This document shows positions 22,341 through 34,275 of a stretch of DNA of 64,000 nt, in pieces. How positions within the stretch are numbered: the stretch's first letter is position 1; each line of letters opens with the position of its first letter. The position numbers were made by a program, and so were the translations under genes. Below the pieces are notes generated by a model. The model ran no database searches. It saw only the letters and a program-made list of their open reading frames with translations, and was not told the origin of the DNA. The DNA comes from Amphirosellinia nigrospora (taxonomy: Eukaryota > Ascomycota > Sordariomycetes > Xylariales > Xylariaceae), in NCBI GenBank assembly GCA_004123355.1, contig SCHM01000007.1:992001-1056000 (forward strand). Reading direction: 5' to 3'.

Positions 22341-23027
22341 ATTAAACGGATTTAACGGAAAGAGCAGTAAAAAATAGTAAGAATTAATATATATAAGCCT
22401 TGTAATAATATAAAGTTTAATAGGCTAAACTAAGAAAAACTATTTAAAATAGCTTTAATATGTTTTAAAACTTATTAAAGTAGTTTTACTATTAGATTTA
22501 TTTAGTTTAAACGGTTAGTTTTTTTATATATTTATTAACTTTATTTAGCCCTAAAATATAAGGCAAAAGTTTTTGTTTAGCTAAGCTACTTTTAAAAACA
22601 AATTTAATAGCAAATAAATTAATATAATTTATAAACCTATATTTTCGCGAGTTTTAAAAAAATTAAAAATTTAATTTAAAAAAGATTTTTACTTTATTTT
22701 TTTATATAAAATAATATACTTATTAAGCTACTTTTATTTATATATTAAATTATTATTAAAATTTATTAAACCTTTAAAATTACTTAATACTAAAATTTAT
22801 ATAAAAAGTTTTTTTATAAAGTTTAGTATTTTTAAAAAGGTTTTAGTTTTATATAAAGAAATTAATTTTATAACTTAGTTTTTTTAATAAATATTTATTA
22901 TATATTAATATATTTGAGCTTATTTGATACATCTTTTAAATAGCTATTAAATAATACCGGATATATAATTATAGCTTTTTTTTTCGCGGAGTTATTTAGG
23001 TTATAGTTTAGGATATTAGATAGTAGT
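22341..23027. other. RIP-degraded AT-rich DNA, no gene
   Basis: No reading frame or recognisable motif. The composition rises toward normal from about 22975, at the edge of the following minisatellite. Confidence 0.7.
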
Positions 23028-23458
23028 GCTAACCGAGGGGTAAGTCCTCTAAGGTAGGTTTTTTAAGGTAGGTCTTTTAAGGTAGGTTTTTTAAGGTAGG
23101 TCTTTTAAGGTAGGTCCTTTAGGGTACGTCCTCCAGGGTAAGTCTTTTAGGGTAGGTCCTCCAGGGTAGGTCCTCCAGGGTAAGTCTTTTAGTGTAAGTC
23201 TTTCAGGGTAGGTCCTCCAGGGTAAGTCTTTCAGGGTAGGTCTTTTTTAGGGTAGGTCCTTTAGGGTAGGTCCTCCGGGGTAAGTCTTTCAGGGTAGGTC
23301 CTCCGGGGTAAGTCTTTTAGGGTAGGTCCTCCAGGGTAAGTCTTTTAGGGTAGGTGTTTTTTAGGGTAGGTCTCTTTTAGGGTAGGTCCTCTAGGGTAGG
23401 TCCCCGGGTAAGTCTTTCAGGGTAGGTCCTCTAGGGTAGGTCCTCCGGGGTAAGTCCG
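23028..23458. repeat. Minisatellite of about 14-bp units AGGGTAGGTCCTCC / AGGGTAAGTCTTTT
   Basis: Roughly thirty units of about 14 bp alternate between a GC-richer form (AGGGTAGGTCCTCC) and a T-rich form (AGGGTAAGTCTTTT). The leftmost units read AAGGTAGG instead of AGGGTAGG, as if G-to-A mutation had entered from the left. A GC-balanced tail continues to about 23572. No protein frame is conserved across units. Confidence 0.85.
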
Positions 23459-23832
23459 CCCGCGCCCACTAAGTCCACTATAGCCACAGCGCTTAACACC
23501 ACTAACCTCTTTCCAGGGTAGCCTGACCTTTAAGCATATAATGACTAGATAAAAGAAGCCCTGTAGTTATAATGGGTTTTTAACAAAATATTAAAAAATA
23601 TTTAAAAAATAAATAGTTATTAATTAAAGCCGAAATATTAAAATAATTATCAAAATTATTATTATTTAAATTGGCAATATTATTTAAGCGATTATTATTT
23701 TTAAGTTATTATTATCTAAGTTATTTTTATTAAGTTTTAATAATATAGCTTTAAAATAATAACTAATAAAACTTTAGCGGGTATTATAAGCTAGCCTTAT
23801 TTTATAGCTATAAATATTTAGCTTATTATAAA
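23459..23832. other. Minisatellite tail, then AT-rich DNA
   Basis: Unique GC-balanced sequence runs to about 23572 and passes into RIP-like AT-rich DNA. No gene is seen. Confidence 0.6.
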
Positions 23833-23903
23833 TGTTGAAATACTGCTTTACCGAATTGAATGGTAGAGCTGAACTTTTGTTTTCATCAGGTTATGAGCCC
23901 GGT

Positions 23904-23914
23904 TAGCTCAGTGG
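23904..23914 (+). promoter_or_regulatory. A-box-like Pol III motif inside the miniature element
   Basis: TAGCTCAGTGG matches the tRNA A-box pattern and is preceded by GAGCCCGGT, as in a tRNA 5' half. It begins 16 bp after the 5' LTR. Confidence 0.6.
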
Positions 23915-24220
23915 GTTGAGCGTCGACTTAGTTAGTGTCAGATTCAGTGATGTGTGTGTGTTGATCTATCTGTGTATCGCTGCCAAGCTCAATTGAGGCA
24001 TTTCTAGTACAAGGTACCTAACGGGAGCACTAGCACTAGCCACTAGTTAAGCCCCGGCGCACTGCCACATACATTAAGTAAGCAAACCTGGTATCTATTA
24101 GTGATGTATAGCTAGATCACCAGTTTGGTGCGTAATCCAACAGTTAGAGCCTCTTGGCACAAAAGCAGCGGATTATCACTCCACCTTATCCACTCAGATT
24201 GTACAGGCCAAAGAGCCACG

Positions 24221-24231
24221 GGTTCGATCCC
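24221..24231 (+). promoter_or_regulatory. B-box-like Pol III motif inside the miniature element
   Basis: GGTTCGATCCC matches the B-box consensus and is followed by CCAGTAGCGGCA, like a tRNA 3' end. It lies about 310 bp from the A-box-like motif, too far for a normal tRNA. Confidence 0.6.
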
Positions 24232-24361
24232 CAGTAGCGGCAGTAGATGAGACGCAGTGACGTCCACCTGCACGCACGAAAATGCGTTCTACAGCTGGAG
24301 GGGGAGTGTTGAAATACTGCTTACCGAATTGAATGGTAAAGCTGAACTTTTGTTTTCATCA

Positions 24362-24809
24362 ATAAAAAACTAAACTTATTTTTTATTTATAAACTAATTA
24401 AATATATTAAAAACTAATGTAATAGCTTAAATTAATATATAAAAAACTTTACAAGTTATTTAATATAAGTAATAAATATATATAATAGTAAATTAAACTT
24501 AATAATAGTTAAAAATAAAGTAAAATTTTAAAATATAAATAAAAAATAAAATTATAATAGTTAAATATAAATTAATATTTTATATTTAGTATTAATATTA
24601 ATAACTTTTATAATTTTGTATAAATATTATAAAATATAAAAAAAACTATATTATTTTAATATATTTTTAGTTTTTATATAGAAAATAATAAAATAAACAT
24701 AAAACTATAAATAAAACATAAAATAATATATTTAAAAAATATACTAAACAAAAATAAACGCTATAGCTATATTTAAGCATTTTATAATATTTTATTTGAA
24801 AAAAATAAA
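24362..24809. other. RIP-degraded AT-rich DNA before the large repeat
   Basis: No frame or motif is readable. Homology to the second large repeat copy starts around 24810. Confidence 0.6.
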
Positions 24810-25088
24810 TACACTGCTACAAATTTTGCTTAATAAAAAATAAAAAAAATCTATAACGTTGCTTAAATAAAAATAACGAAAGCTTAAATCAGCTTATAAA
24901 AATAATATTAAAAAAAAAAATTTTTATATTAATAAACTATTTATTAAAAATACGCTAAATAACGCTTTATATTTATTTCCGGCTTATTATTTTTATAATA
25001 AATAAATAAAATTAACTAAAATAATTATATATTAATATTTAAAACTAAAATTATTTAGCTATTTTTAAAAATTTTTTAATATAAATAA

Positions 25089-25684
25089 GCAATTGATACG
25101 GGGGCATGAAGAATTGTACGGGGGCATGACTTTAGGGGATGACTTTTACTTAGCCCATATCAGCCACATTGAAATATCATAAAATTAAAATTAAAACACC
25201 TTAATTTTTGTTATCTTTTGCTCCTTTTTATGGTATAAAGTCTGTAGCCCTAGCCCTAGGTGTGGCTGAGATATTACTTATTATATACAACTTGAAGCAA
25301 AAAATCGGTTAATTACATTACGTTGCATATTATATTATATCTTAGCCACCTTTGTGGCTAGAGTTTAGAGCTATATACTGTTATATAGCCCGAAAAACAA
25401 AAATTCTTATGTTTTCATGTTTTTAAATAATGGTTTAAATTGTGGCTAAACTGCAAAAAACTATATTTTAGCAAAATTTCGATATAAATTAAAGTATAGC
25501 TTAGCCACACTTAGGGCTATAAAACCCTAAGTTATACCATTGTATAGAGCGAGAAATAACAAAATTCGAGTACTTTGTGTATATATTTCGGAATTTTTTA
25601 AATAGCTAAAACAAGGGTTAAAAAGTCATGCCCCCCTAAGGTCATGCCCCCGTATCAATTTTTCATGCCCCCGTATCAATTGCC
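25089..25684 (-). mobile_element. MITE with subterminal repeats, 8-bp target duplication ATAAATAA
   Basis: The 596-bp unit has inverted termini based on GGCAATTGATACGGGGGCA (one G missing at the left end). Flanks are ATAAATAA at 25081-25088 and 25685-25692. Copy B of the large repeat has the empty site near 48472 with a single ATAAATAA, confirming the insertion. The motif AATTGATACGGGGGCATGA occurs twice at each end, degraded at places. The internal sequence has no ORF. The inverted second copy is at 43903-44507. Eight-base duplications occur in hAT and some other DNA transposon superfamilies; the superfamily is undetermined. Confidence 0.85.
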
Positions 25685-27511
25685 ATAAATAAAACATTAA
25701 AATAAAAGTTTTTAACGTTTTAAATAAAATATTAATCGGTAACAAAAAAAAAAAAATTTAGTACGTTTATTTAATAATAATTATTAAAGCTAAAAAAACG
25801 AAAAAAATATATATATTAATATAAAACTACGATTTAATAAAAATATTTAAATAAAACGCTAGAAATCCGTACTATTTAATAAATAGCGCTTATTTATTAA
25901 ATATTTAAAAAAAACAAAAAATAACTACTATAAAAATTTAATATAATATAAATATAATAGCTAAAAAAAAAAAATATTTTTTTAACTTATTATTTAAACT
26001 AGCAAAATAGTTAAAACTAAAAAATTTATTTTATTAAAAGATTAAAAACGTATAATTTAAAAACTACGTATAATTTTAAACATAATAAAAAATAATTATA
26101 AAATTTAGCTTATAATAGCTTTAAATAAATATATATAGTTTAAATAAAAATATTAAAATTAAAAAGCTAATAATTTTAATAGCTAAATATTTCGCTTTAT
26201 ATATATTTACTATATATACTAAAATATTATTTTAATATTTTATATTTAGATTTATTTTTTTTATTTAATTAATATATAACTTATTAGTTAATATTTATAA
26301 ATTTAATATTTATAGTTTATATTTTTTTAAATATTTAAAACTTATAGTTTTTAAAGCCCTATAATACTTATTTTCATAATATTAAATTTATTATTATTTA
26401 GTAATACTAAAACTATTGTTAATAATATTTGTTTTTTTCGGTTTATATTAAATTAAAAAACTTAAAATTTTTATTAAATATTTGAATAGTTTTAAATTTT
26501 TAGCTTATTAAAAAAGTTTTAGTAGCTAATATTAAAAACTATTTTTTATTATAAAACTTATTATATTTATTATAATAAGCTAAACTATTTAAATTATTAA
26601 TTAAAAATAATAATAGTTTTATAGTTCGTTTTATTTTATGATGTTTTAAAGCATTTATAATTAATTATATATTTTAAAAAGAAATATTAAATTAAGATTT
26701 AATAACTATTGTTTTTTTTTCTAGTGCTTTTTTTTATATTAGTATTAAAATAACGCTTTTTTTTTTTTTGTATTAAGTTTAGCTTTTTTATTAAAGCTTT
26801 TATTTTATTTAAAGCTTATAGCGCTTGTTTTTTTAACTCGAAAGCTTATTATATTTATTTTTAAACTTTTTATTTAAGCTTTTTAACTTTAGGCCTTTTT
26901 ATACCTATTATATTATATTTATAAAAACGTTATAGTTTTTATTATTTTTTTTGTTTTGTTAGTTAGCCTAGTATATAAATTAATAAATTTTTTCAAGTTT
27001 ATAATAATTTTTTTAATACAATATATATTTTATAATTAGTTTTTAGTTCTATGATTATAATTAATGTTATTCAAAGTAATTAAACTATTATTTCGGTTTT
27101 TTTATAATATATTAATATTAGCTTTATTTTTTTATAATTTAATTTTTTACTAGGTTTTTTATATAATTATTAATATTTTTATTAATTAATAAATATATTT
27201 TAAAAAAGTATAACGTATATTTAAAGCTATTTAAGTAGTGAGTTTAATACTTTATATATACTATTAACTTTACGAAGTTTTTTCCGAAAAAAAAAAAGAA
27301 AATTTATTAACGTTTATTTTAAACTAACTATAACTAACTACTAAAAGTTTAACTATAGCTGTAAAGCTTTTAAATAGCTAGCTTTATAGCTGTCCTTATA
27401 TAACTATTTCCGATTTATATTTAAATAAACAATAGCTATTTATATTCGCTTAATAAAAAAAATAAATAATAAATAAAATAAAGCTAATAAGCTTTGCTTT
27501 AATATTATTTA

Positions 27512-28081
27512 AGTTACGGAGTACCGCGGACCTAGCCAAGACCTGCGGCTAGTCACGGGTATCCGTAATCCATATAGTCCACTATAGAAGCCCAAGCCTC
27601 CACCTTGGTTAACTTCACGTTCCTTTTGCCCTGTCACGAGGTGCTTGGCGTAGTGGGGTAGTGGCCATTATTAGCTAGGTTGTAACTTTAACCAAGGTAT
27701 AAGTTGCGGGTTCGAGCCCCGTAGCTGGCAAAAAGCAGACCGTCGCTTTTTCCGAACGTCCTATATGGTGCGCGTGCAGTGGATGCTGGCGCGCTTGCAC
27801 AAACCTACTCCAAGGTCCTTGATCGCGCTTGATGCCCACGAACCACCCGCGGTGGAGCCGGGGGGTAGATCCAAGGCCGAACCCTTGGCTGAAAGTAGGG
27901 GGGGGTAGTTACGGAGTACCGCGGACCTAGCCAAGACCTGCGGCTAGTCACGGGTATCCGTAATCCATATAGTCCACTATAGAAGCCCAAGCCTCCACCT
28001 TGGTTAACTTCACGTTCCTTTGCCCTGTCACGAGGTGCTTGGCGTAGTGGGGTAGTGGCCATTATTAGCTAGGTTGTAACT
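27512..28081 (+). mobile_element. Second miniature LTR retroelement, termini AGTTAC/GTAACT, with B box
   Basis: LTRs of 176 bp (27512-27687) and 175 bp (27907-28081) are identical apart from one homopolymer indel. They begin AGTTACGG and end GTAACT instead of TG/CA. Exact ATTTA duplications flank the element (27507-27511 and 28082-28086). A purine-rich tract with nine G residues ends just before the 3' LTR (about 27893-27906). The 219-bp interior has no ORF. Immediately inside the 5' LTR is GCGGGTTCGAGCCCCGT (B box 27709-27719), which folds as a complete tRNA T-arm, followed by AGCTGGCA. An A-box-like TAGCTAGGTTG lies at the end of the LTR, so a tRNA-like region of about 67 nt spans the LTR/internal junction. 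Confidence 0.85.
27664..27731 (+). other. tRNA-like region across the LTR/internal junction
   Basis: The span starts GCCATTA and ends TAGCTGGCA; GCCA can pair with TGGC as the outer acceptor stem. The T-arm is well formed (stem GCGGG with CCCGT, loop TTCGAGC). The D and anticodon arms are poor, so this is not called a functional tRNA. Confidence 0.5.
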
Positions 28082-28125
28082 ATTTATAAAAAATATAGCT
28101 TAAAATATTTAAAAATTATATATTT

Positions 28126-28413
28126 TGTTGGGTGGCTAGGGGGTACGATATCGTACGTAACAATGGGTGAGATAAATACTGGTATATATCGATCTATCTT
28201 CTCTAACTATTCGTACGAAGGTTGGGCCTTCGTGCGGAGAATTCTTTTGTGCGAAAAGAATTCTGCCGCGGCACACCGCACGACCGAATCGGGCGGACAT
28301 ACTAGCCCGACTCTGTCGTACGAACAGCCAATGCTGCAGTCAATGATTAGCTATCGTACGCAGTTAACACCGATGTGTTAACTCCGTACGTAGATAATAC
28401 TGCAATTACAACA
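28126..28413. mobile_element. Solo LTR, target duplication TATTT
   Basis: The 288-bp island starts TGTTGGGTGG and ends TTACAACA (termini TGTTG/CAACA), with TATTT at 28121-28125 and 28414-28418. It is rich in CGTACG motifs and contains GAATTCTTTTGTGCGAAAAGAATTC, an inverted repeat around the middle. Copy B lacks it. No coding content. Confidence 0.85.
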
Positions 28414-31400
28414 TATTTAATATTATAAATTACGTTAAAAAGATTTATATTTTTTTTATAGCGTTTATGTTTAAAAACTTTTTATGTTTTTTTTTTATAG
28501 TTATAAAAAAGCTAAAAAGGTATATATTGCTTTAGTCCGGGTATTTAAAAATATAGCTTTAGTTTTTTTTTTTTTATAGCTATAAAGCTTAATCCGTTTT
28601 TTTAAACAGCTTTTTATAATATTTAGCGAAATTTTTATATTTTATTTTTTTTTACTATAAAGTTAATTAATATTTTTTTTAAAAAATAGTATTTTTAAGA
28701 TTTTTAACCTTATAAAGCTAATTAATATTTTGGCTAATATATAAATCCGGCTTATAAAAATATTACTACGTATTATTTTGTTTATTTAATTTTATTTTAT
28801 TTTATCGTTTAATATAAACGTATTTAAGTTAGTTATTTTTTTAAAAAATAGCTTTAAAGTAAAAGTTAAAGAAATAATTAGCTACCTATTTAATTAGCTA
28901 GCTTATTATTTAAGATGTTTTTATAGCTAAAAAATTAATAAATATATATTTATTTAAAAAATATAGTAGTAAACTTTTTAAATTTTATAAAATAATAATT
29001 AAAACTATATAAAGCTTTATTAAATAAAAAGCAAAAAACCAAAATATTATTAAAATATATATATGATGAATAAAAAGATAAACCGGAAATATTATTATAA
29101 AACTATTAGAATATTTTTAAAACGTTAAATATTTGGGTTAAAAATTTTATTTTTATAAAGCTATTTATTATTTTAGTATAAAGTAATTTTATTTATATAT
29201 ATATAAAACTTTAAAAATAAAAACGTTTTTAAAACTATGAAAATAAATAAATAAAACGAAATAACTTTGTTTTATTTATAAAAAAATAAATTTAGTTTAA
29301 GCTATATATTTTTAAATTTTAGTTTTTTATTAAAAAATAATGTTTGTTAAAAAAAAAAAGCGTATAAAAATAGTTTATAAAGTTTTAAAATAAAAAAAAT
29401 AATTTTTTATAAAACAAAAAAACGTTTGCTGGAAATATTAATAATTTATATAATTGTAAGCTAAAAATAATTAATTTATACGATTTTAAGAAACGTTTAT
29501 TTATAAAAAAGGTTATTTTGCGGATAATTGCGGCGTAAAAAATATATATAAATAAAAGTAACTATTTTAATAATAATATTTAAAATATTATATATTTTAG
29601 CTATTAACGAAATAAAATTTATTATTATTTTTAAAAAAATAGCATTAAATACTTAGGTATTATATTAAGCTATTATAACTAATAATAAAAACTATTATAG
29701 TATAAATAGCTATAAAAAATATAAATTAGTATGTTTTTTTTAATATTATTAAAAAATAAAAAAAATACTAACTTAAAATATTTTGCCCGTTTATATTTTA
29801 TATAATATTTAAAATAAAAACCTTTATTTAAATATGTTTTTAATTAATATATAAAGTTTTTTAAAAATTAATAGTTATATTTAAAATAACTACTAGGTTT
29901 TTAAAAGCTATATTATTAATATTAAAATATAATAGTTTATATTTATTAAGTTTAAATATAATTATATTGTTTTAGCTTTATTAAATAATTTTAAAAACGT
30001 ATAAAATAAAATAACAGCGTTAATTTATAAATTATAGCTATATTTTATTAAAGCTATATTATTATATATTTAAAAATATTTTCTAGGATTTTTATATAAA
30101 AAAATAAAATAAAATATATAAATAAGATAAAAAAAATAAAAAATTTTTATAAAAGTTTATATTTTAAATATTAAAATAATAATTTTCGATTTAAATAGAT
30201 TATTATAGTCCGTTTTATTATAAAAAATTATATTTAACAAATAATATATAAGTTTTATTTTTGCTCGAAAGTTTTAGCTATAAAACAGTTTTTAAAAACT
30301 ATATTAAAAACGCTAATAATATTAAAAATAAAAATAAAAAAACTTTTTTTAATAAAAATATTTTTTCGATATAGTATACTAAAATAAAAACAAATTAAAA
30401 ACTAACCGGTTAAAAAAAACTTTAAATTATTATTTTAGGATAATATTATTAAATATAAAAATAATTATTATTTATTTAGCTAAAAGTTATTTAAGTTTTT
30501 TATTTAAATAAAAAAAAAATAAAACGTTAAGTTTTGATTATTATATAATTAAGTTTATTTAGCTTAAAAAATTTTTTTTTTCATAGAATAGTTTAAAATA
30601 ATAGCTTAAATAAAAATAGGCGTTATAAAAATAAATTATAGCTAAGTTTATAAAAAACAAAGCTAGTTATAATAAAAAACGTTTAATTTATTAATATTTA
30701 AAATAATAAATTTAATTTTAATATAAATATTATAAGTTTTTTCTCCGATATTAAATATTTAATTTTAAAGCGCTAATAATATTAGTTTAGTTTAAAGGGG
30801 TTAAAAAAGTTTAAAATATTATTTATTGCTTAAATAAAAAAAATTTAAATAATAAAAAAGCTAAACTTTTCGGAAAAAGTAATATAAACAACATTATTAT
30901 AGCAAAAAAAAGATTTTAGTTTTTTAAATAGTTTTTATTATTTAATAATAGCGAAAAACTTAAAAGTAATATTAATATTTTTAACTATAAAAGTTTAATA
31001 GTTTTTTTTAGCTAAGCAAATTATACGTTAAACTTTTTATATTAATTTTTAATATTTTGTTTATTAAGCTAATTTTTTAAAAAATAATAATAGTAAGCTA
31101 AAATTTTAGTTTTTTATTTAGTATATTTTTATAGCTATAACTATAAAAATAGAAACTATTTTATAAACTTTATTAAAAACTTTATAAATATTATTATATA
31201 GTTTTTTAATAGTTTAAAATATTAATTTTAACTAGAGTTTTAAAAGTTCTAGCTTGTTATTTTATTAAAACGGGTTAAAAGCTTATATTTTTTTCGAAAG
31301 TTTTATAAAAAAGAAGCTAAAGTTAAAGCTAAAAGTTTAAAAAAGGATTATTAAATAGATAATATAATAATTCGAACTAATATATAGTAGTTTATTATTA

Positions 31401-31639
31401 ATTTAAATAGTAGTTTTTAAAAAGCTATTATAATTAAATTAAAAATTAAACTAAGCTTATAAATAAATATATTAATTATATATTAAACTAGCTTATTATT
31501 AGTTATAAATTTAGAAATTTTATTTTTAAGCATATAGTTATAGTAGTTATAAACTTTTAAAGCTTAGCTATAATAAGTAATATTAAAATTATTTACTATA
31601 AAATATTTTCTAAATATAAGAAAATTTTTAGTAAGTTTA

Positions 31640-34275
31640 TATAATAATTATTAGAAAAACGTTTAAAAAATAATATATATAATATATAATAAGCTTATAT
31701 ATTTAACTGCTAATAATATAAAAATAGGTTAAGTTAGTAAAAAAATAAATTTATTTTACTATTTTTTATTAATATATATTATAATTTTAAGAGGTTTTTT
31801 TTTTAGTTATTTTTAAAAAAAATATTATTATAATTTATAACTTTTATATATTATATATACCGGTAAAATATTTAAGGTTTTTAAACTAAAACTATAATTG
31901 TTTATTTTTCATTTATTAAATAAAATAAAATATTATATATAAAAAGTAACCGTTATATTTACGCTTAAATAATTATAAAAACTTTTTAGCTGTTTTTTTA
32001 TTAGTAGTAAAAAAGCAGTTAGTTCGATTAAAGGTTATTATTTTCTAAAAATTAGCTAAAGATAAGCTTTTTAGTATAACTCGAAAGGGAAGGGGAGTGA
32101 TTTTTTTTCTTGTGGTATAAGCTTAAATAAAAAAAGTTAAGGAGGCCGGTTATATGTTATAAAGCTATGCTATAAAAGGCGGCTAAAAACTAGCTGGTAA
32201 TAGTTAGGAAAAAGCTATAAAATATACGTTTTTAGCAATAAAAAAGATTTAATTATTAAAAAAGTTGCTAACAGGGTTATAAGTAGCGCTATTTTTTTTA
32301 TACGCGCTATAAATAACTTTTTATTTAGCGGAAAAGTCCGGGGTAATATAATAAAAAAGGGTAATAATAAAAGCCTTAGTATTTATTATATTAAGGTTAT
32401 TTTTAAAGTTTAAAGCTATATAATAGGTTTAAGCGCTTTAAAACTTTATTATTTTTAATAATAAAACGGGCAAAATATATAGGATTTAAAGCAAAATATA
32501 AGCTATAATAATTAATATACAAAATAATAATAATTAACCGATAAATAAGTTAAAACGGTTTAAAACTAAAAAGTAAAAAGTTTTATTTGATTAGCTTAAA
32601 AAAAATAATTTAATTAACTAAGTTATATTTAAAAAAAACTTTATTAAAAGTTTGCTCCGTTTTAGCGATAATTTTTTCTATAAAAAATTAGCTATAGTTT
32701 AGTCCTTAGGAAGTTTAAAAATAAAGATATTTAAAACATATAAATAGTTTATTTTTTATTTTTTTTTAAAAATAACCTTTATAATATAATAGCTTTTTAT
32801 TTTTATAGTTAATTAACTAACTAATAATAATAAATATAGCTATTCAAAAAAAAAATGTATAATTTAGCAAGTTATAAAAAAAACCTAAAAGTTAAAAACG
32901 TTAATAAACTTAAAAAGAAAATCGTCCGTAAGTTATAAAAAAACTTTAAAGCCGCCGATTTTTTTTATTTTAAAAAATAAGTTCCGATTTTTATTACTAA
33001 CTATAGTTTAGTCGGAATTATTTAAAATTAAATAGTTTAATTAAAACAAACTAATAAATCTTTTAAGAATATACGCCTTAAATTTAAAACGTAAACGAAA
33101 ATACTAATAATTATTAAATTTACGCGTTATATTCTTATTAGAAAAGTTTTTATTATTAGTAGCGTTATTACGCGCGCGTATAGTTTATAAACCTTTAAGT
33201 ATAGCGGCCGCTATATAAAATTATTATTAAAACTAGTATTATTTTTTATAAGTTCGAAAAAACCGTAAAAATAGCTTTTATAATTTTTTAGCCTACCGTA
33301 TATAAACAAACGTAATAAAAATAAGCGTAAAAAATATAAAATCCTTAAGAAATAAAAATAAAGGTATAGTTAACTAAAATAATCGCTTATAATAACGTTA
33401 TTTTAAAGTATTTTATAAGAAATAAAAGCTTAAAAGATCGAAAAAAATAAAATCTAAAAATTAAAAAAAAGTATAAAAAAAAAGTTAAAATTGTTTTTAA
33501 TAAAAGTTTAAATATTACTTAATAACTTATTAATTAAATATAATTTATATGTTTTAATAGCTATAACTAGTAGAATATATATAAAACTTTCCAATTGATA
33601 AAAGCTAAATATTATTATTTTTCATTTTTCAAAATTTATAAAAGCTTATTATTATTGCTTTTTGAAATAGCAAGAATATTATTAATATAAAAGTAAATAT
33701 ATAATTAATCTTTAATAATAAATATTATTTAAAATAATAAATGAAAGCTTAACGTTATTATATATAATAGTTTTTTATTTTTATTTATATTATTATATAA
33801 TTATTTTATTTATTAAAAGCTTTCGGTATAATATACTATATTTAATATTTTAGTTTATTAATATTATAATATAATATGATAATTAAGATTTTTTTCGCTT
33901 AACTAAATAGTATTATTTTTAATTTTAAATACTTTTTGCTTTAAAAGCTAGCGATTATATAATATTATATTTAATATATATATAATTTAATAAGCTATAT
34001 TAAATTTTTAAAACTTTTTAAACTTAATTATAAAATATAAATAATATATACGCTTATATATAATCAAAATATATTTTTTATTTTTTCGTAAAGTATAAGC
34101 AAAAAAGCTTAAATTAAATAAATATATATAGTCAGGGCAAATATTTTATTTATAATATTTTTTAAGCTTTTTAAAAAGTAATAGAATTTTCTATATATTA
34201 TTAAGTAGTTATACAATTTTTAATAAATATATTAATATTATTTAAATAATAATTGAATATACTATTTTGAAAAGA
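31640..34275. repeat. Old RIP-degraded insertion specific to repeat copy A
   Basis: Copy B passes directly from a sequence like that at 31630 to one like that at 34280, so about 2.6 kb is extra here. It is as A/T-converted as its surroundings, so the insertion predates much of the RIP. A short GC-richer run (GAAAGGGAAGGGGAGTG) lies near 32082. Exact boundaries are not resolved. Confidence 0.5.

Larger units (their letters stand above)
23833..24361 (+). mobile_element. Miniature LTR retroelement (TRIM/SMART-like) with tRNA-like Pol III boxes
   Basis: Two direct repeats of 56 bp (23833-23888) and 55 bp (24307-24361) start TGTTGAAATAC, end TTTTCATCA, and differ by one base and one homopolymer indel. 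The element is flanked by exact ATAAA duplications at 23828-23832 and 24362-24366. A polypurine tract GGAGGGGGAG (24297-24306) abuts the 3' repeat. The 418-bp interior has no coding capacity. It carries an A-box-like TAGCTCAGTGG (23904-23914) in a context like a tRNA 5' half, and a perfect B-box-like GGTTCGATCCC (24221-24231) in a context like a tRNA 3' half. Movement would depend on proteins from another LTR element. The surrounding DNA is heavily RIP-like, but the element is not. Confidence 0.85.

Noticed and set aside
23028-23458. Interstitial telomere repeat, because TTTAGGGT occurs repeatedly
   Set aside because: The full unit is about 14 bp with alternating variants, not a telomeric hexamer or heptamer array.
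23895-24241. An intron-containing tRNA gene using the A and B boxes of the miniature element
   Set aside because: The acceptor halves do not pair (GCCCGGT against AGTAGCGGC), the T-stem is only partly paired, and a 300-bp intron would be far too long. The LTR structure explains the unit better.
27805-28062. 85-codon minus-strand ORF
   Set aside because: It is antisense across the second LTR and interior of the miniature element, with no protein motifs.
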